Both the position numbers and the translations under genes were made by a program. A DNA stretch of 64,000 bases from Actinacidiphila alni (GTDB taxonomy: Bacteria; Actinomycetota; Actinomycetes; Streptomycetales; Streptomycetaceae). Shown in pieces: positions 16,556 through 24,947 of this stretch; the stretch's first letter is position 1; the number at the start of each line of letters is the position of its first letter. The DNA lies in contig NZ_FONG01000026.1 of NCBI RefSeq assembly GCF_900112845.1, forward strand, positions 1 through 64,000, written 5' to 3'. The notes beneath the pieces are model-generated. The model saw only the letters and a program-made list of their open reading frames with translations. It was not told where the DNA came from and ran no database searches.

Positions 16556-17491
16556 CTAGAACAGGTAGTTGTACGTGTTCCAGCCGGGGCCGATCTTCAC
16601 GCGCGACGCGTACGGGCCGCTGGCGTTGCCGGTGCCCTTGTACAGCCACAGGTTGCCGGAACCGTCACGGGCGATCAGGTCGTTGCGGCCGTCCTCGCTC
16701 GTGTCGCCCAGGCCGAGGATCTTGTTGTACGTGTTCCAGCCGGGGCCGATCTTGGTGCGCTTCGCGAACGGCGCGTCCGCGTTGCCGGTGCCCTTGTACA
16801 GCCACAGCACACCGGAGCCGTCGCGCGCGACGATGTCCGGCTTGCCGTCACCGGTGAGGTCGCCGCGGCCGGCGATCTGGCTGTAGATGTTCCAGCCGGG
16901 GCCGACCTTGCGCTTCGTGGTGAAGGTGCCGTTGCCGTAGGACAGGTACAGCCACAGGTTGCCGGAGCCGTCCCGGGCGAGCAGGTCCGGGTTGGCGGCG
17001 CCGCCGAGGTTGCCCGGCGTGACGAACGTGTTGTACACGTTCCATCCGGTGCCGATGACCTTGCCCTCGTCGGGCGTGGACGAGGTGAAGATGCGCAGGG
17101 TGCTGCCGAACAGCGCGTAGACGTTCACGTCCGCGTCGTCGTTGGAGTTGTTCTTGAAGAACGCCTTGGCGCTCCCCATGCCGTAGCCGGACAGGTGCCG
17201 GGCACCGAAGCCGTTGGCCTTGATGTCGTAGCTGTAGATGTTGCCCTTGGAGTCACGGCCGTCGATGCCGAACGTCCAGACCTTGTCCTGCGCGGCGTTC
17301 GTCGAGAACGACGTCAGGTTGTGCGCCGTGGTCTGCTGCGCGGGCTTGACGTCGGTGATCGACGCCGACGGGCCGCCGCTGGCGCTCGCCGCGACCGATG
17401 CCCCCAGCACCATGGCGAGCGCGCCCGCCGTCACCGCGGCGGACCTGGCCTTGATGCCACGTCCGGTCCGCCGGGTCTGCTGTGCTTTCAC
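16556..17491 (-). CDS. Secreted FG-GAP/VCBS-repeat protein
   Basis: A 311-residue protein with a Sec-type signal peptide: basic start, hydrophobic AAVTAGALAMVLGAS, and a likely cleavage after about residue 36 at SASG. The mature part ends in three tandem modules of about 50 residues, each with the pattern KIGPGWNTYN, GDTSEDGRNDLIARD and GSGNLWLYKGTG. These are FG-GAP-like beta-propeller blades with Asp-rich, calcium-binding-type loops (DLTGDGKPD). A full propeller would need more blades, so the N-terminal part may contribute degenerate ones. Start GTG 17491 was chosen for the GGGGGA site upstream and because it places the signal peptide at the N-terminus. The role is unknown; adhesion or ligand binding outside the cell is plausible. 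Confidence 0.85.
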   Translation of the reverse strand: MKAQQTRRTGRGIKARSAAVTAGALAMVLGASVAASASGGPSASITDVKPAQQTTAHNLTSFSTNAAQDKVWTFGIDGRDSKGNIYSYDIKANGFGARHLSGYGMGSAKAFFKNNSNDDADVNVYALFGSTLRIFTSSTPDEGKVIGTGWNVYNTFVTPGNLGGAANPDLLARDGSGNLWLYLSYGNGTFTTKRKVGPGWNIYSQIAGRGDLTGDGKPDIVARDGSGVLWLYKGTGNADAPFAKRTKIGPGWNTYNKILGLGDTSEDGRNDLIARDGSGNLWLYKGTGNASGPYASRVKIGPGWNTYNYLF

Positions 17492-17653
17492 GTAGTGGTC
17501 CCCCAATGCGAATGTCCCGAATCCGCCGCGGATCACTCCGCGCGGAAGCCACTGACGCTACCGCCTGCCTCGGACAGTCTCCCCATGGGATCGTCATGGG
17601 TCCGTCACAGTTTCGATACCGTTTCCGGACACCGGAGTTCGGCCGGACACGGC

Positions 17654-17684
17654 TGAGGGCCGGGTGCGCCGCACCCGGCCCTCA
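17654..17684. terminator. 14-bp hairpin downstream of moeZ
   Basis: TGAGGGCCGGGTGC (17654-17667) pairs perfectly with 17671-17684 around GCC. It lies 24 bases past the moeZ stop on the leftward strand and separates moeZ from the FG-GAP gene. Confidence 0.75.
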
Positions 17685-17707
17685 GGGCCTCAACTACCGC
17701 AATCCGG

Positions 17708-18886
17708 TCAGTAGATCGGCTTGTCCGGCTCGATCGTGTTGACCCAGCCGATCACGCCGCCGCCGACGTGCACGGCGTCGGAGAAGCCCGCGGACTTCAG
17801 GACGGCCAGCACCTCCGCCGAGCGCACACCGGTCTTGCAGTGCAGCACGATCCGCTTGTCCTGCGGGAGGTGCTCCAGCGCGCTGCCCATCAGGAATTCG
17901 TTCTTCGGGATCAGCTTCGCGCCGGGGATGGAGACGATCTCGTACTCGTTCGGCTCGCGGACGTCGATGATCTCGATGTTCTCGCCGTCGTCGATCCACT
18001 CCTTGAGCTGCTTGGGAGTGATCGTGGAGCCGAGCGCGGCCTCCTGGGCCTCCTCCGACACGACGCCGCAGAACGCCTCGTAGTCGATCAACTCGGTGAC
18101 CGTCGGGTTCTCGCCGCAGACGGCGCAGTCCGGGTCCTTGCGGACCTTGACGGTGCGGTACGTCATCTCCAGGGCGTCGTAGATCATCAGCCGGCCGAGC
18201 AGCGGCTCACCGATGCCGGCGAGCAGCTTGATCGCCTCGTTGACCTGGATGGAGCCGATCGACGCGCACAGCACGCCGAGGACGCCGCCCTCGGCGCAGG
18301 ACGGGACCATGCCGGGGGGCGGGGGCTCCGGGTACAGGCAGCGGTAGCAGGGGCCGTGCTCGGACCAGAAGACCGACGCCTGGCCGTCGAAGCGGTAGAT
18401 CGAGCCCCAGACGTAGGGCTTGCCCAGCAGCACGCACGCGTCGTTGACCAGGTACCGGGTCGCGAAGTTGTCGGTGCCGTCGATGATCAGGTCGTACTGG
18501 GCGAAGATGTCCATCACATTGTCGGCCTCGAGCCGCTCTTCGTGGAGGACGACCTCGACGTACGGGTTGATGCCCTTGACGGTGTCGCGGGCGGACTCGG
18601 CCTTGGAACGGCCGATGTCGGACTGGCTGTGGATGATCTGGCGCTGCAGGTTGGACTCGTCGACCTCGTCGAACTCGACGATGCCGAGCGTGCCCACGCC
18701 CGCCGCGGCCAGGTACATCAGGGCCGGCGAGCCGAGGCCGCCGGCGCCGACACACAGCACCTTGGCGTTCTTCAGCCGCTTCTGCCCGTCCATACCCACA
18801 TCGGGGATGATCAGGTGACGCGAATACCTGCGGACCTCGTCAACGGAGAGCTCGGCGGCCGGCTCGACCAGGGGTGGCAGCGACAC
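17708..18886 (-). CDS. moeZ: MoeZ adenylyltransferase/sulfurtransferase
   Basis: A 392-residue fusion of an E1-like ThiF/MoeB adenylyltransferase and a rhodanese domain. GAGGLGSPALMYL near residue 50 is the nucleotide-binding loop. CYRC and CAVC pairs bind the structural zinc. The rhodanese domain (about 285-392) carries the active-site loop HCKTGVRS. MoeZ activates ubiquitin-like sulfur carriers (MoaD, CysO, ThiS-type and secondary-metabolite carriers) by adenylation and thiocarboxylation, so it feeds molybdopterin and cysteine synthesis. Start GTG 18886 with a GAGGT site. Its position after adnAB/ATL matches the M. tuberculosis moeB1 neighbourhood. Confidence 0.95.
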   Translation of the reverse strand: MSLPPLVEPAAELSVDEVRRYSRHLIIPDVGMDGQKRLKNAKVLCVGAGGLGSPALMYLAAAGVGTLGIVEFDEVDESNLQRQIIHSQSDIGRSKAESARDTVKGINPYVEVVLHEERLEADNVMDIFAQYDLIIDGTDNFATRYLVNDACVLLGKPYVWGSIYRFDGQASVFWSEHGPCYRCLYPEPPPPGMVPSCAEGGVLGVLCASIGSIQVNEAIKLLAGIGEPLLGRLMIYDALEMTYRTVKVRKDPDCAVCGENPTVTELIDYEAFCGVVSEEAQEAALGSTITPKQLKEWIDDGENIEIIDVREPNEYEIVSIPGAKLIPKNEFLMGSALEHLPQDKRIVLHCKTGVRSAEVLAVLKSAGFSDAVHVGGGVIGWVNTIEPDKPIY

Positions 18887-19043
18887 AGGGACCTCAGCAA
18901 TACGGTTGGTCGGTCATCAGTCAGTACGTGCGGTACGTGCTGTCCCTGCAACACTGCCACGCCCCTCTTCATTCCAAGCCACCCGGTCCGAGGGGCGAGA
19001 CGGATTTCGCTCACATCCCGGGCATCGCGCCGGCCGGTCCGTT

Positions 19044-19907
19044 TCACGTGCTCGGCGGCGGCTGTTTGCGCAGCATGCGGACGGTTTCGTGCCAGTAGCC
19101 GGGCAGCCCGGCCCACGGGTCGGCGCCGTCCCGGTCGGTGCGGTCGGTCAGGCACACCGTGGCCGCGCCCTGCCAGCGGGCGATCCGCAGCGCGGAGTCC
19201 AGGTGCGACTTGGGCAGCCCGTGCACGAGGTGGACGAAGCGCTCGGGCGGGTAGGCGGCCGTCCACTCCGGCGCCTCCGACCAGCGGTAGCTGGTCCAGG
19301 GGCCGCAGAAGGTGACGAGCTGGTCGGCGAGTTCCGCGTAGCCGGGCCAGGGGTGCTCGCCGTGCCCGAGCACGATCTGGCCGCCGCTCTCCCCTTCCCC
19401 CGCCCCCGCCCCCGCCCCGGTGTCCGTGCCCGTGTCCGTGCCCGTGTCTTCGTCGCGGTCGCCGCCGGTGGCGGTACGCAGCAGCGCACGCAGGGTGGTG
19501 ACCGTACGGCGGCACTCGCCCGCGTCGGCGCGGCCGGTCGGGGCGCGGTCCAGGTAGAAGCCGTCGACCCGGTACCAGTCCAGGTAGTGCGAGGCGTCCG
19601 CGACCAGCTCGCCGAAGGGGCGGCTGCCGCCGCGCGCGTCCAGCAGTCCGAGGACCGGGACGCCGTTCTCACGGACGCGGGTGACGACCTCGCCGTAGAG
19701 CGGGTCGGGCCGGCTGCCGGGGCCGCGCGCCACGTCGAAGGCCGCCCAGTGCAGCGGTGCGCCCGGCCGGGCGAGTTCGGCCCACTCGGTGGGCGCGACC
19801 AGCGGGTGGGCGAAGGCGGGCACCCCGAAGCCCATGCCGTCGCGGCCCGCGCCCGCCCGCCGGCGCAGGCCCGTACCCCAGTGGTGCGGCCGGGTCAGAC
19901 GCGACAT
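19044..19907 (-). CDS. Spherulation-specific family 4 (spherulin-4-like) putative glycosidase
   Basis: A protein of about 287 residues resembling the spherulin-4/GH114-like TIM-barrel family: FGVPAFAHPL near the start, then VDGFYLDRAPTG with the acidic barrel-end residues, and a late RFVHLVHGLP segment. Members are associated with exopolysaccharide loci and can hydrolyse galactosamine-containing polymers; the activity here is inferred from context. An insertion of simple DTGT repeats (residues about 150-170) looks like a repeat-slippage tract. ATG 19907 with GGAGG upstream was chosen; it overlaps the upstream epimerase stop by 13 bases, so translation is probably coupled. No signal peptide is obvious. 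Confidence 0.75.
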   Translation of the reverse strand: MSRLTRPHHWGTGLRRRAGAGRDGMGFGVPAFAHPLVAPTEWAELARPGAPLHWAAFDVARGPGSRPDPLYGEVVTRVRENGVPVLGLLDARGGSRPFGELVADASHYLDWYRVDGFYLDRAPTGRADAGECRRTVTTLRALLRTATGGDRDEDTGTDTGTDTGAGAGAGEGESGGQIVLGHGEHPWPGYAELADQLVTFCGPWTSYRWSEAPEWTAAYPPERFVHLVHGLPKSHLDSALRIARWQGAATVCLTDRTDRDGADPWAGLPGYWHETVRMLRKQPPPST

Positions 19908-20806
19908 GCCGCCTCCATCCACACATCGGCCAGCGACTCCTCCAGGCCGATCCGGGGCCGCCAGCCGAGCCGGTCCCGCGCGGTGCGCACGTCGGCCTGC
20001 TGCCAGGCGCCGCAGCCGTCGGGGTACGGGGGCGGCCCGGCGCTGCCGGGGCCGTCGTCCAGTTCGTGCAGGCTGCCGTCGTAGCCCGCGACATGGGCGA
20101 GGGCGGCGGCCATCTCGCGCATCCGCACCGCCCGGCCGCTGCCGATGTTCACCACGCCCTGCGCGGCGGACAGCGACGCGGCGTGCACGGCGCGGGCCAC
20201 GTCGCGGGCGTCGATGAAGTCGCGCTGCACGCCGAGGCCGCCGAGCTTCAGTTCGCCGTCGCCGTTCTGCATGGCGCGGCGCAGCGTCTCGGCGACCCGG
20301 CCGAGCGGGGCGCCGGTCGGGGTGCCGGGGCCGACCGGGCTGAACACCCGCAGCACCACCGCGTCCAGGCCGGAGCTGAGCACCAGCTCGGTGGCGGCGA
20401 GCTTGCTGACGCCGTACGGGCCGCCGGGGCGCGGCACCGCGTCCTCGCCGGTGGACGCGCCCTGCGGCGACGGGCCGTACTCCGAGCCGCAGCCGAGCTG
20501 CACCAGGCGGGCGTCTGCCTGGCTACGGCGCATCGCCTCGCAGACGGTGGCGACGGCGACGGTGTTCTGCCGGGTCAGTTCGCGGGCGCCGCCGCGGGTG
20601 GTGCCCGCGCAGTTGATCACCACCCCGGGGTGGACGGCGTCCAGGAACCGGGCGAGGACGCCGGGCGCGCCGCTCGCCAGGTCGAAGCGGACGTCCGCGT
20701 CGTCGCTCCTGCCGAGGGCGGTGAGCTGGACGGCGGGGTCGGCGAGGAGGCGCTCCGCGACATGGCGGCCGAGGAAGCCGTCGGCTCCGAGCAGCAGCAC
20801 TCTCAT
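19895..20806 (-). CDS. NAD-dependent epimerase/dehydratase (NDP-sugar type)
   Basis: A 303-residue extended short-chain dehydrogenase. The N-terminal Rossmann motif is LLGADGFLGRHV. A catalytic YGVSK sits at about residue 130 with an upstream LGCGSEYG segment, and RVFSPVGPG and RDFIDARDVARAV follow, as in UDP-sugar 4-epimerases and dehydratases. It probably makes or interconverts a nucleotide sugar for the glycosyltransferase encoded upstream. The start ATG is at 20806. It lies third in the leftward polysaccharide operon, 108 bases after the membrane protein gene, and its stop overlaps the spherulin-4 gene. Confidence 0.85.
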   Translation of the reverse strand: MRVLLLGADGFLGRHVAERLLADPAVQLTALGRSDDADVRFDLASGAPGVLARFLDAVHPGVVINCAGTTRGGARELTRQNTVAVATVCEAMRRSQADARLVQLGCGSEYGPSPQGASTGEDAVPRPGGPYGVSKLAATELVLSSGLDAVVLRVFSPVGPGTPTGAPLGRVAETLRRAMQNGDGELKLGGLGVQRDFIDARDVARAVHAASLSAAQGVVNIGSGRAVRMREMAAALAHVAGYDGSLHELDDGPGSAGPPPYPDGCGAWQQADVRTARDRLGWRPRIGLEESLADVWMEAACRV

Positions 20807-20914
20807 CGGGTGCCTCCTCGGGTGCCGCGGGCGGCCGGGGTGCTCGGTGGTTCGTGGGTCGGGGTTCGGTGCGTGCTCAAGGGGTGTTCTCCTGGTCGGT
20901 CGTACTGCGTCAGG

Positions 20915-23020
20915 TCAGGGGTGGCGCGGCGGCGGCCGGTGCGCGGAGGCACGGGGCAGCAGCCGGAACGCCTGCGCGGTGAGCGCGAGGGCCGCGGCGC
21001 CGCAGATCACGGCTTCGGCGGTGGCACCGCCGGGGCCGAGGTGCAGCGGGGCGGCGGCCAGGGTCAGCGCCTCGGCGGCGCAGGCCGTGGCCAGGCCGGT
21101 GGCGGCCGGGCCGGGGAAGCCGTGCACGGTGAGCAGCCGGGCGCTGAACAGCAGCAGGCCGAGCGCGGCCGGGCCCGCCAGCGGGGCGGAGCCGGTGAGC
21201 GCGGTCGCGGCGTTCAGCAGCACGGTCAGTGCGAGGGCGTACGCGGCGAGGGCGGCGGCGAGCCGTGGCCGTACGGCGTCGGCGAAGTCCGCCAGGCCGT
21301 GGCTGGGGGCGAGTTGGGCGCGGGCGCGGACGGCGAACCAGTGCGCGCCGTACGCGGCGGGCAGCAGCGAGACGGTCAGCGCGGTGAAGGTCGCGGTGTT
21401 CGCGGTGGCGTCGAAGGCGCCGTGGCCGGCCAGCGCGGTGCGGGCCTGCGGCCCGTAGAGCGCGAAGCCGAGCAGGCCGTACGTCCACAGGGCGGTGCCG
21501 GCGCCGCGGTCGGCGCGCAGCGGGCCGAGGCGGACCGCCGCCCACAGGGCGACGGCGACGAAGGCCATGAGCAGCGCGCCCACGGTGTGCGCGGTGGCCG
21601 CGGCCAGGGCGCACACCACGCCGGGGACGGCCTGCGCGGCGCCCGTCCGCCACCCCGGCAGGGAGCGCTCCCGCTCCCGCTCGACGGGTACGGGGCGCTG
21701 TGGCGCCCGCGGCACGCGCGCGTACAACTCCTCGGCCAGGCCGAACACATCACGGTGCCGCAGCCGCCGCGCCGCCCCGTCCGTCACCCCGTGCGCCTCG
21801 AGCCCGGCCGCGATCTCCCACTCGTCCACGGCCCCGGCGATCAGCACTTCGTGCCGGTGCATGACCCCCCGCACCGGATCCGCGGGCCCCCTCCGCGGTG
21901 CCCCGCCCCGACGCGCCTCGCGCGGCCCCCTCAAGTCGCCCTCGCGAACAGCCCTTTCCCGCACGGGTACGCCACCCCCGCCGATGTTCGACCGCTCCCC
22001 GGCCGAGTCACCCTCGCGCGCGGCACCTTCACGCCCGCGCTCGGGCCGCACCGGTACGGCGCCGCCGTCGCGCGTCTCCGACTCCCGGGGCGCAGGAGCG
22101 GCTGATCCGGCCGCGTCACCCTCGCGCCCGCCCCGCCGCTCCGGCTCGGCAGTGTCCGAGCGCGTCTCGGGCCGCACCGCCACGTCGGCTTCCCGAGCGG
22201 CTGCTTCACGCTCGCGCGCCGGCTCGTTCCGTACGGGCGCGGCCTCGGCGGAACCGCCCGGCTCCCGCGGGCCGGCGTCCTCGTCGCCGTCCGACGGCAA
22301 CGCTCGCTCATCTACGGCGAGTCGAGGCTCCCCCGCCGGGCCGTCGCCCGCGTCCTCGTACGGTTCGGAGCCGGCCGCTTCCGGCTCCCCCTCCCCGGAG
22401 GGAACCGTCCGGGGAGCGCGCGGGGCGCCGAAGAGGGCGGTGACGGTACGGCCGAGGGAGCCGGTGTCGTCCGGGTCGAAGTCGGGGTCCGCGTCCGCAG
22501 CCGGAATCGGCGTCACGTCCGGAGCGAAGTCCGGCTCCTGTCCCGGCGTCGGGATCACGTCGCGTTCGAAGCTCTCGTCCGCGTCCGGGGACACGTCAAC
22601 ATCCGGCGCCCGGCCCGGAATCGGCGCCGGGTCGAGAGCCGGATCCGCGACCGGCGACGCGGCCGGGTCCACAGGAGCCGCGTCGGCGTCGGCGTCGAAG
22701 GCCGGATCCGCGACCGGGTCAGCGGCCGGCGCCGCGGCCGGGCCCGCAGGAGCCGCGTCGGCGTCGGGGGCCGGGGCCGGGGTCGGCCTCGGGACCAGGA
22801 CCAGGTCGAGGTCCACGTCCCCTTCCGCGTCCTGGATCAGCACGGGGGCGAGGCCCAACTCCGTTGCCTGGCGGGCGACGTGCGCCGGGGTGGGGTCCGG
22901 GCGCGGGTCGGAGGTTATGTCCTCCTCGGACGGGGGCGCCGGGGAGTCGGGGGCTGCCGCCCCTGAGGCGGAGCGGGCGAGGCGGGTGAGTAAGGCGTGG
23001 GCCGGGGTGGGGGTGGTCAT
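20915..23020 (-). CDS. Membrane protein with long disordered N-terminus, polysaccharide operon
   Basis: A 701-residue protein. The first 390 residues or so are Ala/Pro/Asp/Glu-rich and unstructured, with repeated APDADAAPAGPA-type segments and many acidic residues, so the region is probably cytoplasmic. A small conserved-looking module follows (ITGRHEV-like region: RHEVLIAGAVDEWEIAAGL, then HRDVFGLAEELYARVP). About eight hydrophobic helices fill residues 450-690. I do not recognise a named family. Position next to a PelF-like glycosyltransferase suggests the membrane part of polysaccharide export or polymerisation, in the place of PelG, but it looks shorter than PelG. Its ATG 23020 overlaps the upstream gene as ATGA, so the start is secure. 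Confidence 0.7.
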   Translation of the reverse strand: MTTPTPAHALLTRLARSASGAAAPDSPAPPSEEDITSDPRPDPTPAHVARQATELGLAPVLIQDAEGDVDLDLVLVPRPTPAPAPDADAAPAGPAAAPAADPVADPAFDADADAAPVDPAASPVADPALDPAPIPGRAPDVDVSPDADESFERDVIPTPGQEPDFAPDVTPIPAADADPDFDPDDTGSLGRTVTALFGAPRAPRTVPSGEGEPEAAGSEPYEDAGDGPAGEPRLAVDERALPSDGDEDAGPREPGGSAEAAPVRNEPAREREAAAREADVAVRPETRSDTAEPERRGGREGDAAGSAAPAPRESETRDGGAVPVRPERGREGAAREGDSAGERSNIGGGGVPVRERAVREGDLRGPREARRGGAPRRGPADPVRGVMHRHEVLIAGAVDEWEIAAGLEAHGVTDGAARRLRHRDVFGLAEELYARVPRAPQRPVPVERERERSLPGWRTGAAQAVPGVVCALAAATAHTVGALLMAFVAVALWAAVRLGPLRADRGAGTALWTYGLLGFALYGPQARTALAGHGAFDATANTATFTALTVSLLPAAYGAHWFAVRARAQLAPSHGLADFADAVRPRLAAALAAYALALTVLLNAATALTGSAPLAGPAALGLLLFSARLLTVHGFPGPAATGLATACAAEALTLAAAPLHLGPGGATAEAVICGAAALALTAQAFRLLPRASAHRPPPRHP

Positions 23021-24747
23021 GAGAGGGGGCCTCCGGGGGCGGACGGGGCGCCGACGGGCTCGGGGGTGCGGGCCCAGGCCGGGTGGGCGGGGGTGGGGGC
23101 GAGCCGGGCGGGGACGTGCGACTCGGCGGGCGCGGTGAACGGCCGCGGGTCCCCGGCGGCGTCGAGCAGCGGCTCGCGCCGTACGGGATGGTGCGCGACC
23201 ACGTCGAGATAGCTCTCGCGGAAGGCGTCCACGCACCCCGTCACCGTGAACAGGGCGAGGGCCCGTTCGCGGGCAGCGGCGCCGAGCCGCGCCGCCCGCT
23301 CCGGCCCGCGCAGCAGATCCCGCGCGGCGTCCGCGAGCGCCTTGGGGTTGCGCGGCGGCACCACGAGCCCGGTGCCGCCGATGACCTCGCGGACCGCCCC
23401 CACGTCCGTGGACACCGTCGGCCGCCCGCAGAACATCGCCTCCACCAGGCTCAGCGGAAACCCTTCCGCGCTGCTGGAGAGCACGACGACATCGCCCGCC
23501 GCGTAGGCGTCGGCCAGTTCGGGCGCGCCGGGCGACCCGATCTCCTCGAAGCTGACCGGACTCTCGCCGACGGCGTGCGCGTCGGCCGCCTCGTACGGGA
23601 AGAGCTGGGCGGCCAGCGTGCGGCAGTGCCCGAGATACGCGGCGCCGCGCTCGTCGGCGGGCCGCAGCCGCAGGTAGAAGATCCGCAGCCGCGCCTGCGG
23701 CTCCTCCTCCCGTATGGCGTGGAAGGCGTGCAGCAGCGCGATGATGTCCTTGGCCGGATCGATCCTGCCGACCCAGGCGAGCGTGGGGTCGGCGTGCGCG
23801 GCGGGCGCCGCCGCCTCGGCCTCCGCGGCCTCCCCCGCGCGGGCGAAGCGCGTGGCGTCGATCCCCGGGTACACCGTCCGCATCCGCGCCCGCGGCGCCC
23901 CGCACCGCTCCTGCCAGCGGCGTACGTGCGTGGAGCCGGGCGTGACGAGCGCGGCCTGCCGGTAGCTCTCGCCGGCGAGCAGCCGGTGGTAGTCGCCGAG
24001 CAGCGCCCGTACGGCGGGGGACAGCCCGGCCGCGCGGTGCCCGAGCAGCGCCTCGCGCAGCCGCACGGTGTATTCGGTGACGATGAGCGGCGTTCCGCAG
24101 AACCGTTTGGCCAGCAGGCCGGGCAGCGCCGCGGGCCCGCCCGAGACGGCGTGGCACAGGTCGACCGCGCCCAGCTCGCTCGACCCGTACCAGGGCGCGG
24201 ACAGCGGTCGCAGCTGGAGTTCCAACAGCTCGGCGACGGCGAGGAGTTCGGTGACGACGATGTCGCCGAGCAGCGGCCGGACGCCGGGCGCCCGGCACGC
24301 CGACTCCAGTGCGGCGAGCGCGTCCTCGCCGCACAGCAGGTCGGGCAGCCCGCCGTGGTCGGCGGCGACCTCGGCGAGGCCGTAGAGCCCGGAGGCGAAA
24401 CGGTCCGCCCGGTCGCCGGGGCCGTCCGTGCCGCCGGCCAGCGCGCTGACGAAGTCCCAGTAGTGGGTCAGGAAGTCGGCGCGTCTGGCGCGTCCGGCCG
24501 CCCGGCCGCCACCGCACGTCGGCGCGAGGGCGGCGGCCGGGGGTTCCCCCCAGAGGCGTTCCGCGCGGATCCGCCGTACGTGCGACGGCACTTCGACGCG
24601 GCCCCCCGCCTCGGTCCGCGGTGACCGGCTGAGCGCGTACACGTCGAAATCGTGGTGCGCGAGCCCGCGGACGAGCCGGTCGCACCACGCGCCTCCTTCA
24701 CCTCGCGCATACGGGTAACCACCCTCGGTGAGCAATGCGATACGCAC
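23017..24747 (-). CDS. PelF-like GT4 glycosyltransferase (DUF3492)
   Basis: A 576-residue cytoplasmic glycosyltransferase. The DUF3492 N-terminus reads VRIALLTEGGYPY followed by GGAWCDRLVRGL, the hallmark of PelF. The GT-B C-terminal domain shows WVGRIDPAKDI and SSAEGFPLSLVEAM, the E-x7-E sugar-nucleotide site. PelF enzymes polymerise a GalNAc/GlcNAc-type exopolysaccharide in Pel systems. Start GTG 24747 was chosen because VRIALLTEGG is the family start and a GAGAGGGGG site precedes it. It is the first gene of a four-gene leftward operon, overlapping the next gene by ATGA. Other Pel components (PelA, PelD, PelE) are not in this window. Confidence 0.85.
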   Translation of the reverse strand: MRIALLTEGGYPYARGEGGAWCDRLVRGLAHHDFDVYALSRSPRTEAGGRVEVPSHVRRIRAERLWGEPPAAALAPTCGGGRAAGRARRADFLTHYWDFVSALAGGTDGPGDRADRFASGLYGLAEVAADHGGLPDLLCGEDALAALESACRAPGVRPLLGDIVVTELLAVAELLELQLRPLSAPWYGSSELGAVDLCHAVSGGPAALPGLLAKRFCGTPLIVTEYTVRLREALLGHRAAGLSPAVRALLGDYHRLLAGESYRQAALVTPGSTHVRRWQERCGAPRARMRTVYPGIDATRFARAGEAAEAEAAAPAAHADPTLAWVGRIDPAKDIIALLHAFHAIREEEPQARLRIFYLRLRPADERGAAYLGHCRTLAAQLFPYEAADAHAVGESPVSFEEIGSPGAPELADAYAAGDVVVLSSSAEGFPLSLVEAMFCGRPTVSTDVGAVREVIGGTGLVVPPRNPKALADAARDLLRGPERAARLGAAARERALALFTVTGCVDAFRESYLDVVAHHPVRREPLLDAAGDPRPFTAPAESHVPARLAPTPAHPAWARTPEPVGAPSAPGGPLS

Positions 24748-24863
24748 GTGTACGCCCCCTCTCTCCCTTGCCGGGTCACAGCGGATTCCGGCCGGGCGGC
24801 GCCCACGGGAACGCTGTCGAGGAGCGGTGTCCACCCGGCGCGACGACGTTATTGCGCCATGGC

Positions 24864-24897
24864 GGTGGCGCGGCGGACGGTTGTCCGCCGCGCCACC
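24864..24897. terminator. 15-bp hairpin after the ABC transporter operon
   Basis: GGTGGCGCGGCGGAC (24864-24878) pairs perfectly with 24883-24897 around GGTT. It lies about 50 bases past the ABC ATPase stop and upstream of the PelF-like gene. AAAAGG follows on the + strand. Confidence 0.65.
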
Positions 24898-24947
24898 AAA
24901 AGGGGTGAACGGGCGTAACTTCTCACACTGCCATGCGTTGATGTGAC

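Noticed and set aside
19380..19445. GTGTCCGTGCCC-type repeats in the spherulin-4 gene as a separate element
   Set aside because: They are in frame inside the gene and code for a DTGT loop, so they are a low-complexity coding tract.
23020..24688. Extension of the 20915 membrane protein upstream to 24688
   Set aside because: The extra 555 residues are an out-of-frame reading of the PelF-like gene. The ATG at 23020 forms an ATGA overlap with that gene's stop and is the natural start.
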